A stretch of 64,000 nt of DNA from a bacterium (GTDB lineage Bacteria > Desulfobacterota > Binatia > HRBIN30 > CADEER01). The notes beneath the pieces were generated by a model that ran no database searches, was not told where the DNA came from, and saw only the letters and a list, made by a program, of their open reading frames with translations. Both the position numbers and the translations under genes were made by a program. Location: the NCBI GenBank assembly GCA_019637795.1, contig JAHBUY010000002.1, positions 905,606 through 969,605 on the forward strand. The letters are read 5' to 3'. Positions 36,581-45,236 of this stretch are shown here, piece after piece (position 1 is the stretch's first letter; every line of letters begins with the position of its first letter).

Positions 36581-36762
36581 GTCGATACGACACAACACCT
36601 TCACCACGGAGGCACGGAGGGGGCAGCGTCGGAATGGCGGGTGGGTACGATCCCTATGGCCATTGCTGGATGGCGTTGGGGATCTCGCCCCCGAACCCCC
36701 TCTCGTACAGGTTGCTCCGTGTCTCCGTGCCTCCGTGGTGAAATGGTTTCGTCGCATCAAGG
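36581..36762. mobile_element. MITE-like inverted-repeat element, copy 2
   Basis: The ends match copies 1 and 3: CCTTCACCACGGAGGCACGG at the left (from 36598) and the complement ending GCCTCCGTGGTGAAATGG at the right. The outer arms carry the two variants ATACGACA and ATGCGACG. The interior is unrelated to copies 1 and 3, so only the ends are conserved. The right outer arm supplies the stop codon of the neighbouring minus-strand flavoprotein gene, showing that the element inserted at, or re-formed, that gene's 3-prime end. Confidence 0.78.
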
Positions 36763-38763
36763 CGAGCTGCCCACCGCCGACCGCAGATCCGCCGGCCGCC
36801 GGACGCGATTGTAGGCGGCTTTGTAGTCCTTCCAGAATTCCCGGTACTGCCGCTTGTTCTTCAGGTCGTTGAACGGGTAGCGCGCCCCCGGACGCTGGCG
36901 CAGGACGTACGTCAGCGCGAAGTCGAGCGGCAAGATCAGCAGCGCGGATAGCGGGTGAAACAGCATCGGCACCGCCAACAGGAACGCGGCGAGCTTGACG
37001 CGGAAGAAGGGGCAGCTATTCGCGACGGGAATCATCGCCCAGTAGCCGAAGAGCATCTGACCGCCCACGGCGGCCGCGAGCACGTAGCTGTTGATCCATC
37101 CGTGCAGGAACAACGAGGCGAAGACGGCGACGGTCAGGAGCTGGTATCCCAGATACGTGAGCGCGAGCTGCCACACGAGCGTGAATCCGTTGTGCTGGGT
37201 GAAGACGTGGTCGACGAAGTCGGCGCACTTGTCGATCGCGTAGCGGCCGCTCTGGCGGAACTTGTCGGCGTTGTTCGGGTAGCTGAGATACTTGGCCACG
37301 TCCCTGGCGCTGCGGCACGACCGGAGACTCAGCTCGATGCCGAGCTCCCTGGCGACCTCGTCCGTGTAGAAGCCGTAGTAGGTCAGGTGGTCGCGCGGGC
37401 CCGGCGCGGCGGTGACGTAGTACCGGCGATCGTAGCGCGCGATCTTCTCATCGAGGCGATCGGCCATGCCGGCGCGGAACGGCTCGTCGGTGATCAGCCG
37501 GTGGATGAGCAGTGACTGCATCTCGGTGATGTTGGAGAGGCCGCCGGTGAGCGGCCGCGTGTAGCCGAGCAGGTAGACGTTGTGGAGAGCCCTCGGGACC
37601 ACGCCGAGGTAGTTCTCCCGGTAGACGTACTCGTAGTCGACGGTCTGTCCGTCCTTCTCGCAGGTGATGCGGGGCAGTCTCGGGACCTCGGCATCCCCCT
37701 TGATCAGGTGGTCGTAGTGCACGAGCTGCCCGTCGCATTCGATGGTCTTGCTCGCCTCGTCGACCCTGGTGTCGGCCTTGCTCCAGAGCGCGACCAGGCC
37801 CTCGGAGACGAAGAACGGGAGATCGTTCAGCAGGAAGCCCTGCGCGATGCGCCCGGGCAGATCGTCGGAGAACAGGCGCGCGTACGTGTCGATCGGCCAG
37901 TACTTGATCGCGATGATGCCGTTGGGGACGTGCGCCTGGGGAGGTCGATCGGCCTCGATCACGCGCCGCGTGTTCCCGAACGGCACGTGGAAATTCTCCG
38001 GGGTGAAGAGGCGCCCCAGGACGTGCTGGATCCTCCGCACGAGGGCCATGAAGGCGGCGAGCGGCTTGAAGTTGGGAACGACCTTGTACATCGGCACGAA
38101 ATTGAAATTGATCACCGCGCCGTAGAGACGCGGGAAGCTGCGTGCCATCTGATGCGCCTCGAGCTGATCGAGGCTGTAGGTCGTGTCGCCCATGTAGAAG
38201 AGCTTGTCCAAGGCCAGGAAGCCGTTCTGCAGGACGATGATCCGGTTGTCTCCCGTCACCAACTTCGAGATCAGGAGGTTCGCGGAGTCGCCGATCGTGT
38301 CGAACACGACGGTCTGGTCGCGGATGCTGCAATCGAACGTGGTGAGCGACTCGACGATCCGGCGGCGAAACGCCGTCGAGATCACGACGTGCTTGGCTTT
38401 GAATCGTTCGCCGCTCGTGGTGTGGACGATGCTGTGGTCGCGCGTGTTCTCGATCAGGCTGACGCGGTCGACGACGATGCGATCCTGGTACTGGCGCTGG
38501 TACCGCAGGTGCATGTCGTAGAACTCCTGCGCCGTCGGGTAGCGGTCTTCGCTGAAGTCCTCGACCAGGTCGAACGTGTAGAAGCTGGTGTAGTACGAGC
38601 TGACGAGATCGAAATCGAGGCCGCCCGAGCGCGTGAGGGACGCCCAGATCGAGCCGTCCTTCTCCGAGATGATCGTGTAGTCCACGCCGGAGCGGTCGAG
38701 CTCGCGCAGGAGCGGGATGGCGGAGAAGCCGAACCCCACGAGCAGAACACTCGACTCCTTCAT
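36757..38763 (-). CDS. FAD/NAD(P)-binding flavoprotein with a C-terminal membrane domain (668 aa)
   Basis: The N-terminus is a Rossmann dinucleotide-binding motif, VLLVGFGFSAIPLLREL, with the downstream acidic IISEKDGSIWASLTR. A second motif occurs near FDTIGDSANLLISKL. The middle resembles flavin monooxygenase-like or oxidoreductase folds, including VVISTAFRRRIVESL, and a late GYTRPLTGGLSNITEMQSLL. From about residue 540 there are three or four TM helices (LALTYLGYQLLTVAVFASLF, YVLAAAVGGQMLFGYWAMI, LSALLILPLDFALTYVL), so it is membrane-attached through its C-terminus. The substrate is unknown. ATG 38763 has GGGAGGGG just upstream. The stop codon lies inside the right end of inverted-repeat copy 2. 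Confidence 0.78.
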   Translation of the reverse strand: MKESSVLLVGFGFSAIPLLRELDRSGVDYTIISEKDGSIWASLTRSGGLDFDLVSSYYTSFYTFDLVEDFSEDRYPTAQEFYDMHLRYQRQYQDRIVVDRVSLIENTRDHSIVHTTSGERFKAKHVVISTAFRRRIVESLTTFDCSIRDQTVVFDTIGDSANLLISKLVTGDNRIIVLQNGFLALDKLFYMGDTTYSLDQLEAHQMARSFPRLYGAVINFNFVPMYKVVPNFKPLAAFMALVRRIQHVLGRLFTPENFHVPFGNTRRVIEADRPPQAHVPNGIIAIKYWPIDTYARLFSDDLPGRIAQGFLLNDLPFFVSEGLVALWSKADTRVDEASKTIECDGQLVHYDHLIKGDAEVPRLPRITCEKDGQTVDYEYVYRENYLGVVPRALHNVYLLGYTRPLTGGLSNITEMQSLLIHRLITDEPFRAGMADRLDEKIARYDRRYYVTAAPGPRDHLTYYGFYTDEVARELGIELSLRSCRSARDVAKYLSYPNNADKFRQSGRYAIDKCADFVDHVFTQHNGFTLVWQLALTYLGYQLLTVAVFASLFLHGWINSYVLAAAVGGQMLFGYWAMIPVANSCPFFRVKLAAFLLAVPMLFHPLSALLILPLDFALTYVLRQRPGARYPFNDLKNKRQYREFWKDYKAAYNRVRRPADLRSAVGSSP

Positions 38764-38934
38764 CGACTCCCCTCCCGATCTCACGCGGCCGCGAGCGGGC
38801 GATATGCACACGCGAAACGAAGCGCGGTCAAGGCTCCTCGGCCCGCTGTGCCGGGCCGCTCCGTCTCGCAACCAGCCGGCGGTTCGCGGGGCTGGGCCCG
38901 CATGCGCGGGAGGTCGGCCTGGGGCAGGCTCGAC

Positions 38935-40071
38935 CTATTGCGGACCCGCGGGGGCAGAGCCGGACGCCGAGGCGCCGGCCGCGCGCTCGACGGTGAGCAA
39001 CGCGACCGGTTCGTCGAAGCCCTTGAGCATGCGCTTGCCCGCCGGCTGGAAGCGCAGGTGCGGGGCGCCGGCGGCGGTGGCAACCGCGGGGGTGACGAGG
39101 AGCTCGCCCGGCACCGCGAGCTCGGCGAGGCGCGCCGCGAGGTTGACGATCGGCCCGTAGTAATCGCCGCCGCGAATGATGAGCTCGCCGGCGGCGAGCG
39201 CGCCGCGCGGCGTCACCGCCCGATCGCCGGCGAACTCGTCGACCAGCGCCAGCCCGATGTCGCAGGCGGCGCGCGCGTCCATGGTGACGAACATCACCTC
39301 GTCGCCGATCAGCTTCACCAGGCGGCCGCCGCCGGCGACCACCGCGTCGTGCGCGCGCGTCTCGAAATCCTCGATCAGCTCCGCGAGATCGCGCGCCGAG
39401 ACCCGACTCGCCAGCGGGGTGAAGCCGACCAGATCGATGAACCCCACCGTCATCTCCGCGGTGTAGACGGAGCGGCCGAGCTGCAGCCGGCGAAAGCGTT
39501 CGATCGCCATCGCCATGTGCGCCCCAAAGCAGACGTGGATCATCCGCTGCAGCGCGCTGATGGATTCGACGGCGCGCAGCCCCGCTTCCGCGAGCTGCCG
39601 TTCGGTGGTCCCACGGGCGCGCATCGGCCCTTCGACCGTGACGTAGAAGAGCGACACGGCGGCCTCGGCGATGTGGCTGAGCGAGGCGCCGACGGTGCGC
39701 AGCACGCGCAGCAGCGGCTTCTCGCCGAACAGCGCGGCGGTGCGCGCGAAGAGCTGGCTCACCTCGAGCATGTCGTCGCCGAACAGCCGCTGGTCGCGCG
39801 CCGCCGGCAGACCCACGGCGAGCGTCAGCTCGGCCAGCCGGTCGGCCGGAATCGCGGCGCGCGCCGCGATCTCCTCGAGCGTGTAGCGGGGCCCCTGCCT
39901 GAGCGCGAGATCGGCCGCGAGCGCGCTCAGCGGCCCGCGCGCGTTGGCGGCGACCATCGCTTCGATCGTCAGCCCGCGCCCCGCCAACCATTCGAGCAGC
40001 TCGAGGCGTTCCGCCGCGCCGGGCGCGCGCGGGTCGTAGAGCCCGGCGGCTTCGTAGTCGGCGGGGTTCAT
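38935..40071 (-). CDS. Class III adenylate/guanylate cyclase with N-terminal helical domain (378 aa)
   Basis: The cyclase homology domain occupies about 200-360: MTVGFIDLVGFTPLASRVS with the metal Asp, then GGGRLVKLIGDEVMFV (second metal Asp) and YYGPIVNLAARLAEL. The N-terminal 180 residues form a helical sensor with YTLEEIAARAAIPADRLAEL near 65 that resembles a short helix-turn-helix. It makes a cyclic nucleotide second messenger in the cytoplasm; ATP versus GTP specificity is not clear. It is divergent from the serine hydrolase across 196 bp. Confidence 0.88.
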   Translation of the reverse strand: MNPADYEAAGLYDPRAPGAAERLELLEWLAGRGLTIEAMVAANARGPLSALAADLALRQGPRYTLEEIAARAAIPADRLAELTLAVGLPAARDQRLFGDDMLEVSQLFARTAALFGEKPLLRVLRTVGASLSHIAEAAVSLFYVTVEGPMRARGTTERQLAEAGLRAVESISALQRMIHVCFGAHMAMAIERFRRLQLGRSVYTAEMTVGFIDLVGFTPLASRVSARDLAELIEDFETRAHDAVVAGGGRLVKLIGDEVMFVTMDARAACDIGLALVDEFAGDRAVTPRGALAAGELIIRGGDYYGPIVNLAARLAELAVPGELLVTPAVATAAGAPHLRFQPAGKRMLKGFDEPVALLTVERAAGASASGSAPAGPQ

Positions 40072-40267
40072 TGCCAGGCCGATACGCGTCGCCGGCGCGA
40101 CCGGCAAGTCCGCCGGCCTCCCGCGTCGGGTCGGCTCGAATGCGTTCTCCGCGGCGCGTGCGCCGGCACGGCACCGACCACGGCCCCATCGCCGCCCCCG
40201 GGCGGCACGGGCCGGCTCCATGCCCGCTCCTCTTTTCCCCGGCATCGGCATGGGCGATAGTCGCCCG

Positions 40268-41449
40268 ATGTCCGACCTGACGATCCACGGCGAGTGCGCG
40301 GCGCGTTTCCGGCGCGTGCGCGAGGTGTTCGAGGATGGCTTCCGGCGCGGGCGCGAGATCGGCGCCGCGGTCGCGGTGGTGCACGACGGCGAGACCGTCG
40401 TCGATCTGTGGGCCGGTTGGGCCGACCTGGCGAAGACGCGGCCCTGGCAGCGCGACACCATCGCCAACGTCTACTCGTGCACCAAGGCGATGGCGGCGCT
40501 CTGCGCGCACCAGTTGGTGGAGCGTGGCCGTCTCGATCTCGACGCGCCGGTCGCCGACTACTGGCCGGAGTTCGCGCAGCGGGGCAAGGAGCGGATCCCC
40601 GTCCGCTGGCTGCTGAGCCACCGCGCGGCGCTGCCGGCGGTGCGTGAGATGCTCCCCGGCGAGGCGCTCTACGACTGGAGCATGATCACCGCGGCGCTGG
40701 CCGGCGAGCAGCCGTGGTGGGAGCCGGGGACCGCCCACGGCTACCACGCCGTGACCTTCGGCTGGCTGGTCGGCGAGGTGGTGCGCCGCATCGACGGCCG
40801 CAGCCTCGGCACCTACTTCCGCGACGAGATCGCGCGCCCGCTCGGGCTCGACTTCCACATCGGTCTCGCCGACGCCGAGCACGCGCGGGTCGCCGAGCTG
40901 AGCGACCTGGCGATGGCCGGGGCCGACGAGCTCGACGCCGATGCCATCGGCCTGGCACAGGTGATCCTGTCCGACCCCAACAGCATGACGGCGCGCGCCT
41001 TCATGAACCCGCCGTCGATGGCGTTCGGCGTCAACAACCCGGAGTGGCGACGGGCCGAGATTCCGGGGGCCAACGGCCACGCCGGCGCCCGCGATCTGGC
41101 GCGCGTCTACGGCGCGTTGGCGCGCGGCGGCGACCTGGACGGCGCGCACGTGCTCGACCCGGCCGGCATCGCCCGGCTGCGCGGCGAGCAATCACGCGGC
41201 CCCGACCTGGTGCTGCAGGTCAGCACCCGCTTCGGCCTCGGGGTCATGCTGCCGCAGGAGCGCGACGACGCGCGCTTCGGACCGAGCCCCAATGCCTTCG
41301 GCCACCCCGGCGCCGGCGGCGCCCTCGGCTTCGCCGATCCGGACGGCCGCATCGGCTTCGGCTACACGCCGAATCGCCTCGGGCCGCACATCCTGCTCGA
41401 CCCGCGCGCCACGGCGCTGATCGACGCGGTGTACGAGGGGCTGCGATAG
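40268..41449 (+). CDS. Beta-lactamase-family serine hydrolase/esterase (393 aa)
   Basis: Class C-type motifs are visible: the nucleophile SCTK (S70, K73) in NVYSCTKAMAALCAHQL, the Tyr motif in GYHAVTFGWLVGEV (Y-H-A instead of Y-x-N) and a HPGAGGALG near the C-terminus in place of KTG. This set fits the esterase-like EstB group rather than a true beta-lactamase. There is no signal peptide; ATG 40268 gives the natural start (MSDLTIHGECAARFRRVREV). It is divergent from the cyclase gene, and a secreted repeat peptide gene follows 71 bp later. Confidence 0.88.
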   Translation: MSDLTIHGECAARFRRVREVFEDGFRRGREIGAAVAVVHDGETVVDLWAGWADLAKTRPWQRDTIANVYSCTKAMAALCAHQLVERGRLDLDAPVADYWPEFAQRGKERIPVRWLLSHRAALPAVREMLPGEALYDWSMITAALAGEQPWWEPGTAHGYHAVTFGWLVGEVVRRIDGRSLGTYFRDEIARPLGLDFHIGLADAEHARVAELSDLAMAGADELDADAIGLAQVILSDPNSMTARAFMNPPSMAFGVNNPEWRRAEIPGANGHAGARDLARVYGALARGGDLDGAHVLDPAGIARLRGEQSRGPDLVLQVSTRFGLGVMLPQERDDARFGPSPNAFGHPGAGGALGFADPDGRIGFGYTPNRLGPHILLDPRATALIDAVYEGLR

Positions 41450-41520
41450 GTCGTCGCGCAGATCGCCTCCGCACCCGTTCCGCGGTTGCCCGATTCATTC
41501 CGCGGAGTAGTGTGAGCGCC

Positions 41521-41838
41521 ATGAAGACGCTCCTGGCTCTGGTGCTGGTACTGCTGTCCGCCTCCCTGACCTCGGCCCAGCCGATCGGCGAGGGCGACGG
41601 TCCGATCGGCGGCGCGATGGTCGGCGGCGCGCCCGTCGGCGAGGGCGATGGCGCCATCGGCGGCGCGATGGTCGGCGGCGCGGCCGCCGGCGAGGGCGAC
41701 AGCGCCATCGGCGGCGCCATGGTCGGCGGCGCCCCGGCCGGCGAGGGCGACGGCGCCATCGGCGGACCCGCGGTCGGCGGCGCGGCCGTCGGCCAGGAAG
41801 AGGACGACGCCGCCGTCGGCGGCGCGCCGCTGGAGTGA
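41521..41838 (+). CDS. Small secreted Gly-rich tandem-repeat peptide (105 aa)
   Basis: A clean signal peptide (MKTLLALVLVLLSASLTSA, cleavage after A19) is followed by four 17-residue repeats of the form GEGDGAIGGAMVGGAPV (residues 23-90) and a short acidic tail GQEEDDAAVGGAPLE. There are no Cys and no other domain. The mature protein is acidic, Gly/Ala-rich and low complexity. It might be a matrix peptide, a Gly-rich structural filament or a substrate for modification, but nothing nearby proves any role. I have not recognised a family. Confidence 0.75.
   Translation: MKTLLALVLVLLSASLTSAQPIGEGDGPIGGAMVGGAPVGEGDGAIGGAMVGGAAAGEGDSAIGGAMVGGAPAGEGDGAIGGPAVGGAAVGQEEDDAAVGGAPLE
41587..41790 (+). 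repeat. Four tandem 51-bp coding repeats
   Basis: Each 51-bp unit encodes GEGD followed by a GGAMVGGA core. Units differ at only a few bases, suggesting recent expansion by slippage or unequal exchange. Confidence 0.85.
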
Positions 41839-41841
41839 CGC

Positions 41842-41866
41842 GCGGAGCGATCTCGAGTCGCTCCGC
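41842..41866 (+). terminator. Strong hairpin just after the repeat-peptide gene
   Basis: Perfect 9-base arms GCGGAGCGA (41842-41850) and TCGCTCCGC (41858-41866) around TCTCGAG, starting 4 bases after the stop codon. No T-tract follows, so it may be a hairpin-only terminator or an RNA 3-prime end stabiliser. Confidence 0.55.
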
Positions 41867-42234
41867 AACTCCCGCAGCCGGCGCGGAGCCCGACGCTGGC
41901 ACGCGCGCCGCTCCTCCGTCCCCTCCGCGCAGGCCGCGAACGGGTGGTTCCCTTCGCGCGCCAGCGCCTGTTCGAGGCGCACCCTTCGTCGGCGATTGCG
42001 TATCTCAGCCGATCACCAGAGCCGACGCGGAGCCGGTCAAGCATCCCCCGAGGGACCACGTCCGGCTCGGCGGGTCGCCCACGCCATGCGATCCCGCGCG
42101 TCGCGGTCGCGCGATCCTCGGGGTCGTGGCCGATCCCGGCCGGCACCCGAGGCTCACCGCCTGGGATGACGGGAACGCGGGCACGTCCCTCCACCGTGAC
42201 GGACGGGCGTGTGGCCACGTCTCCGGCAATCGTC
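41867..42234. other. Non-coding stretch upstream of the TetR operon
   Basis: I see no supported gene. Possible frames on both strands are Arg/Pro-rich shadows without recognisable motifs. Confidence 0.5.
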
Positions 42235-42262
42235 TTGACTGACTGAGTCGGTCAGTTATATG
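42235..42262 (+). promoter_or_regulatory. Promoter with overlapping TetR operator
   Basis: A -35 TTGACT (42235-42240) and a -10 TATATG (42257-42262), spaced 16 bp, precede the TetR ATG by 11 bases. Between and over them lies an almost perfect palindrome, TGACTGACT-G-AGTCGGTCA (42236-42254, one mismatch in 9-base arms). A bound TetR dimer would cover the -35 and spacer, giving clear autorepression of the operon. Confidence 0.8.
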
Positions 42263-42273
42263 GTGCCGGCACC

Positions 42274-42969
42274 ATGCCGCGAGAGACGCCGCCGGACCGC
42301 ATTCCCGACCTCATCCGCGTCGCGACGGACGTCTTCATCGCGCAGGGGTATCGACGCACGCAGATGGCGGACGTCGCCGACGCCCTCGGCATCGCGAAAG
42401 GCACCCTCTACCTCTACGTCGAGAGCAAGGAAGCCCTGTTCGATCTCGCCTGCCGCTACGCCGACGCCCTCCCGGCGCCCGCCGAGCTGCCGGCGCTCCC
42501 GATTCCGACGCCGAAGCCGGATGCGACGCTCCGTTTCGTTCGTGAAGAGCTTGCGCGCGGCCGGCAACTGCCGGCGCTCGACGCCGCACTGGCGCGGAAG
42601 CGCGTCACCGATGTGTCGGCGGAAGCGCGGGCGATCGTCTCCGAGCTCTACGATCTGCTGGCACGCAACCGTCGTCGCATCGAGCTCGTCGATTCGTCCG
42701 CCCGCGACTATCCCGAGCTGGCCGCGTACTGGTTCGAAGGCGCGCGCGGCGGCCTCGTCGCGCAGCTATCCGACTGGCTCGAGTCGCGCATCCGCCGCGG
42801 CGCCCTGGCCGCCGTGCCCGACGTCGGCGCGGCGGCGCGACTGATTCTGGAAACGACGGTCTTCTGGGCCGTCCATCGCCACTTCGACTCGCGACCGGAG
42901 ACGGTCGACGAGGACCTCGCGCGCCAGACGGTCGTTCACTTCGTCGTCCGCGCGCTGACGAAGGAGTGA
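42274..42969 (+). CDS. TetR-family transcriptional regulator (231 aa)
   Basis: The HTH reads DLIRVATDVFIAQGYRRTQM, ADVADALGIAKGTLYLYVES then KEALFDLACRYAD. The C-terminal domain has SARDYPELAAYWFEGARGGL and ends with LILETTVFWAVHRHFD, as in TetR proteins controlling efflux or lipid-related operons. It is the first gene of an operon with the acyltransferase fusion (3-base gap) and the methyltransferase, and it has its own operator. The ligand is unknown. Confidence 0.92.
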   Translation: MPRETPPDRIPDLIRVATDVFIAQGYRRTQMADVADALGIAKGTLYLYVESKEALFDLACRYADALPAPAELPALPIPTPKPDATLRFVREELARGRQLPALDAALARKRVTDVSAEARAIVSELYDLLARNRRRIELVDSSARDYPELAAYWFEGARGGLVAQLSDWLESRIRRGALAAVPDVGAAARLILETTVFWAVHRHFDSRPETVDEDLARQTVVHFVVRALTKE

Positions 42970-42972
42970 TCC

Positions 42973-44613
42973 ATGACTCGACGCTACGACATTGACTGGC
43001 TGCGGATCGGTGCGACGCTGCTGCTCTTCGTCTTCCACGTGGGCATGGTCTTCAGTCCGGCGCCCTTCTACCACATCCGCAACGACGCCCTGTCGTTCGC
43101 GTGGCTCGTCGTCTGCGGCTTCATCGGGCTGTGGCACATGCCGCTCTTCTTCCTGCTCGCGGGGTGGTCGCTCTGCGAGTCGATGCGCGCGCGCGGCGTG
43201 CCGGGCGTCGTCGGCGAGCGCCTCCGGCGCCTCCTCGTCCCGCTCGTCTTCGGCTGCCTCGTGTTCATGCCGGTGATCAAGTTTCTCGAGCTCTCCGGCG
43301 GCCTCGATCTCAGCCGCAACGGCCTCCGCGTGAGTCCGGCGCTGCAAGACGGGTTTCGCGCCGTGATCCCGGACGGGCTGCCGGTCGCCGCGCCGTTCCA
43401 CGAGACGTTCCGCGAGTTCCTGCCGACGTTCTTTACGCTCGACCGGTTCACCTGGGCGCATCTGTGGTTCGTCGCCTACCTGCTCACGTTCACCGTCGTT
43501 TACCTGCCGCTCTTCGCGTGGTTGCTCCGCCGCACGACGGAGCCGCAGCGCGTGCCGGCGATCCTCGTCTACGCGCCGATCCTTCCACTCGCGCTCGTGC
43601 AGATGCTGCTGCGTCCCTACTGGCCCGGCGTGCAGAACCTGTACGACGACTGGGCGAACGTCGCGTACTACAGCACGTACCTGTTCGCGGGCTTCCTGCT
43701 CGCGCGCCATCCCATGGTCGAGATCGTCGCGCAGCGCGAGTGGCGTCGGGCGCTCCTCCTTGGCATCGCAACGTCCGGTGTGCTGCTCGGGGGGCTGCTC
43801 CGGCTGTACGACGCGCCGTCCGTGATGCTGGCTGGCAGCGCGGTCGCTGGCTGGTGCTTCGTGCTCGCGTTCCTCGGGCTCGCGAAACGCTTCCTCGACG
43901 TCGGCAACGCGGCGCTCCACTACCTGAGCGAGGCCGCGTTTCCGGTCTATCTGCTGCACCAGGCGGCGATCGTCGTGCCCGGTTACTGGCTCATCCAGAT
44001 GCCGTTCGGCATCGCGACGAAATCCGTGCTCCTGCTCCTCGTCTCCGTCGCCCTGACGTTCGCCATCTACCACTGCGTGGTCCGGACGCTACCGCCGCTG
44101 CGATTCTGCCTCGGCATGCGCCCCCGGGTCTGTCCCGTGCCCCGACTCGTCACGCAAGCGGCCGTCGTCGCGCTGATCGTGGCGGCGGCGACGGCCGTGT
44201 ACGCAGAGACGCCGGAGGGACGGTGGTATGCCGAGGGCGGCGCGGCGCAGATCGAGATTGCGCCCTGTGGCGAGGCGCTGTGCGGTACCGTCGTCTGGCT
44301 CCGGTCGCCGTTCGACGAGAACGGCTGTCCGCTGACGGATGCCCAGAATCCCGATGCGACGCTCCGTGGCCGGGAGATCGTCGGCCTCCGCGTCCTCACC
44401 GACCTTCGACCGGACGGAAGCGGATCGGGCGGCTGGACCGGGGGCCTGATCTACGATCCGACCAGCGGACGAACCTATCGCTGCAACCTTGCCCTCGACG
44501 GCCCTGACCGCGCGCGCCTGCGAGGCTACATCGGGATCACGCTGCTCGGGCGGACCACCACCTGGCTGCGCGTCGGCTCCGAGAGCCGTGCGTGCGGCAC
44601 ACGGTCGTCCTGA
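42973..44613 (+). CDS. Acyltransferase-3 family membrane protein fused to DUF2147 (546 aa)
   Basis: Residues 1-390 are an acyltransferase-3/OpgC-like membrane domain with about ten TM helices. It opens YDIDWLRIGATLLLFVFHVG (with the usual catalytic His region near 22) and has LWHMPLFFLLAGWSLCESMR and YLSEAAFPVYLLHQAAIVVP. After a further TM helix (about 395-412) with VYAETPEGRWY, residues 415-546 are a DUF2147 domain: AAQIEIAPCGEALCGTVVWL, DGSGSGGWTGGLIYDPTSGR and YIGITLLGRTTTWLRV. The layout places DUF2147 outside the cytoplasm. The enzyme probably acylates a glycan or lipid. AAGGAG in the TetR stop region serves as its ribosome-binding site. Confidence 0.88.
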   Translation: MTRRYDIDWLRIGATLLLFVFHVGMVFSPAPFYHIRNDALSFAWLVVCGFIGLWHMPLFFLLAGWSLCESMRARGVPGVVGERLRRLLVPLVFGCLVFMPVIKFLELSGGLDLSRNGLRVSPALQDGFRAVIPDGLPVAAPFHETFREFLPTFFTLDRFTWAHLWFVAYLLTFTVVYLPLFAWLLRRTTEPQRVPAILVYAPILPLALVQMLLRPYWPGVQNLYDDWANVAYYSTYLFAGFLLARHPMVEIVAQREWRRALLLGIATSGVLLGGLLRLYDAPSVMLAGSAVAGWCFVLAFLGLAKRFLDVGNAALHYLSEAAFPVYLLHQAAIVVPGYWLIQMPFGIATKSVLLLLVSVALTFAIYHCVVRTLPPLRFCLGMRPRVCPVPRLVTQAAVVALIVAAATAVYAETPEGRWYAEGGAAQIEIAPCGEALCGTVVWLRSPFDENGCPLTDAQNPDATLRGREIVGLRVLTDLRPDGSGSGGWTGGLIYDPTSGRTYRCNLALDGPDRARLRGYIGITLLGRTTTWLRVGSESRACGTRSS

Positions 44614-45236
44614 TGCGACGCCCCGAATTCATCGCGCGTCAGTCGCGACGTCCGAGTGGGCTGCTCGGTTGGCTGATCGGGCGCATCATGGAGGGCGAGA
44701 CGGCGCCCGAAAACGACATCGCCGTCGAGCGGCTCGCGCTGCAGGCCGAGGACGCTGTGCTGGAGGTGGGCTTCGGCCCGGGGCGCACGCTGCAGCGCAT
44801 GGCCGAGCTGGTCATCCGCGGCCGCGTCGCGGGTGTCGACCTCTCCGACGACATGGTCGCGGCCGCCACCCGCCGCTGCCAGCGATACATCGCGCGGGGT
44901 CGCATGGAGCTCCGGCACGGTTCGGTGGAGCGCTTGCCGTTCCCGGATGGGTTCTTCGACAAGGCACTCTCGGTGCACACGCTGTACTTTTGGGAGCAGC
45001 CGGAGCAGGCATGCGCGGAGCTCCGGCGTGTGCTGAAGCGGGATGGCGTGCTCGTCCTCTGCTTCCGCGAAAAAGGTGACCATCACGCCGACGACTTCCC
45101 GCCGGCGGTCTACCGGTTCCACGCCGCCGCCGACGTCGGCGAGCTGCTGTGGGGTTGCGGCTTCGGTGATGTGGCCATCGAACGCCCGGTGGCTGCCGCG
45201 CGCGGGCTCGCGATCGTCACGGCGCGGACGGCCTAG
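44613..45236 (+). CDS. SAM-dependent methyltransferase, class I (207 aa)
   Basis: The SAM-binding motif I is AVLEVGFGPGRTLQRMAELV. Motifs follow as VAGVDLSDDMVAAATRRC, then VERLPFPDGFFDKALSVHTL and RRVLKRDGVLVLCFREK. It resembles UbiE/type-11 methyltransferases. The N-terminus has a conserved-looking GWLIGRIME before the SAM domain. It starts inside the acyltransferase stop codon (TGATG), so it is co-translated; the substrate may be the same lipid or metabolite. Confidence 0.88.
   Translation: MRRPEFIARQSRRPSGLLGWLIGRIMEGETAPENDIAVERLALQAEDAVLEVGFGPGRTLQRMAELVIRGRVAGVDLSDDMVAAATRRCQRYIARGRMELRHGSVERLPFPDGFFDKALSVHTLYFWEQPEQACAELRRVLKRDGVLVLCFREKGDHHADDFPPAVYRFHAAADVGELLWGCGFGDVAIERPVAAARGLAIVTARTA

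Noticed and set aside
42000..42230. Short minus-strand protein in the non-coding stretch before the TetR operon
   Set aside because: The frame is Arg/Pro-rich with no motif, and it overlaps no ribosome-binding site.
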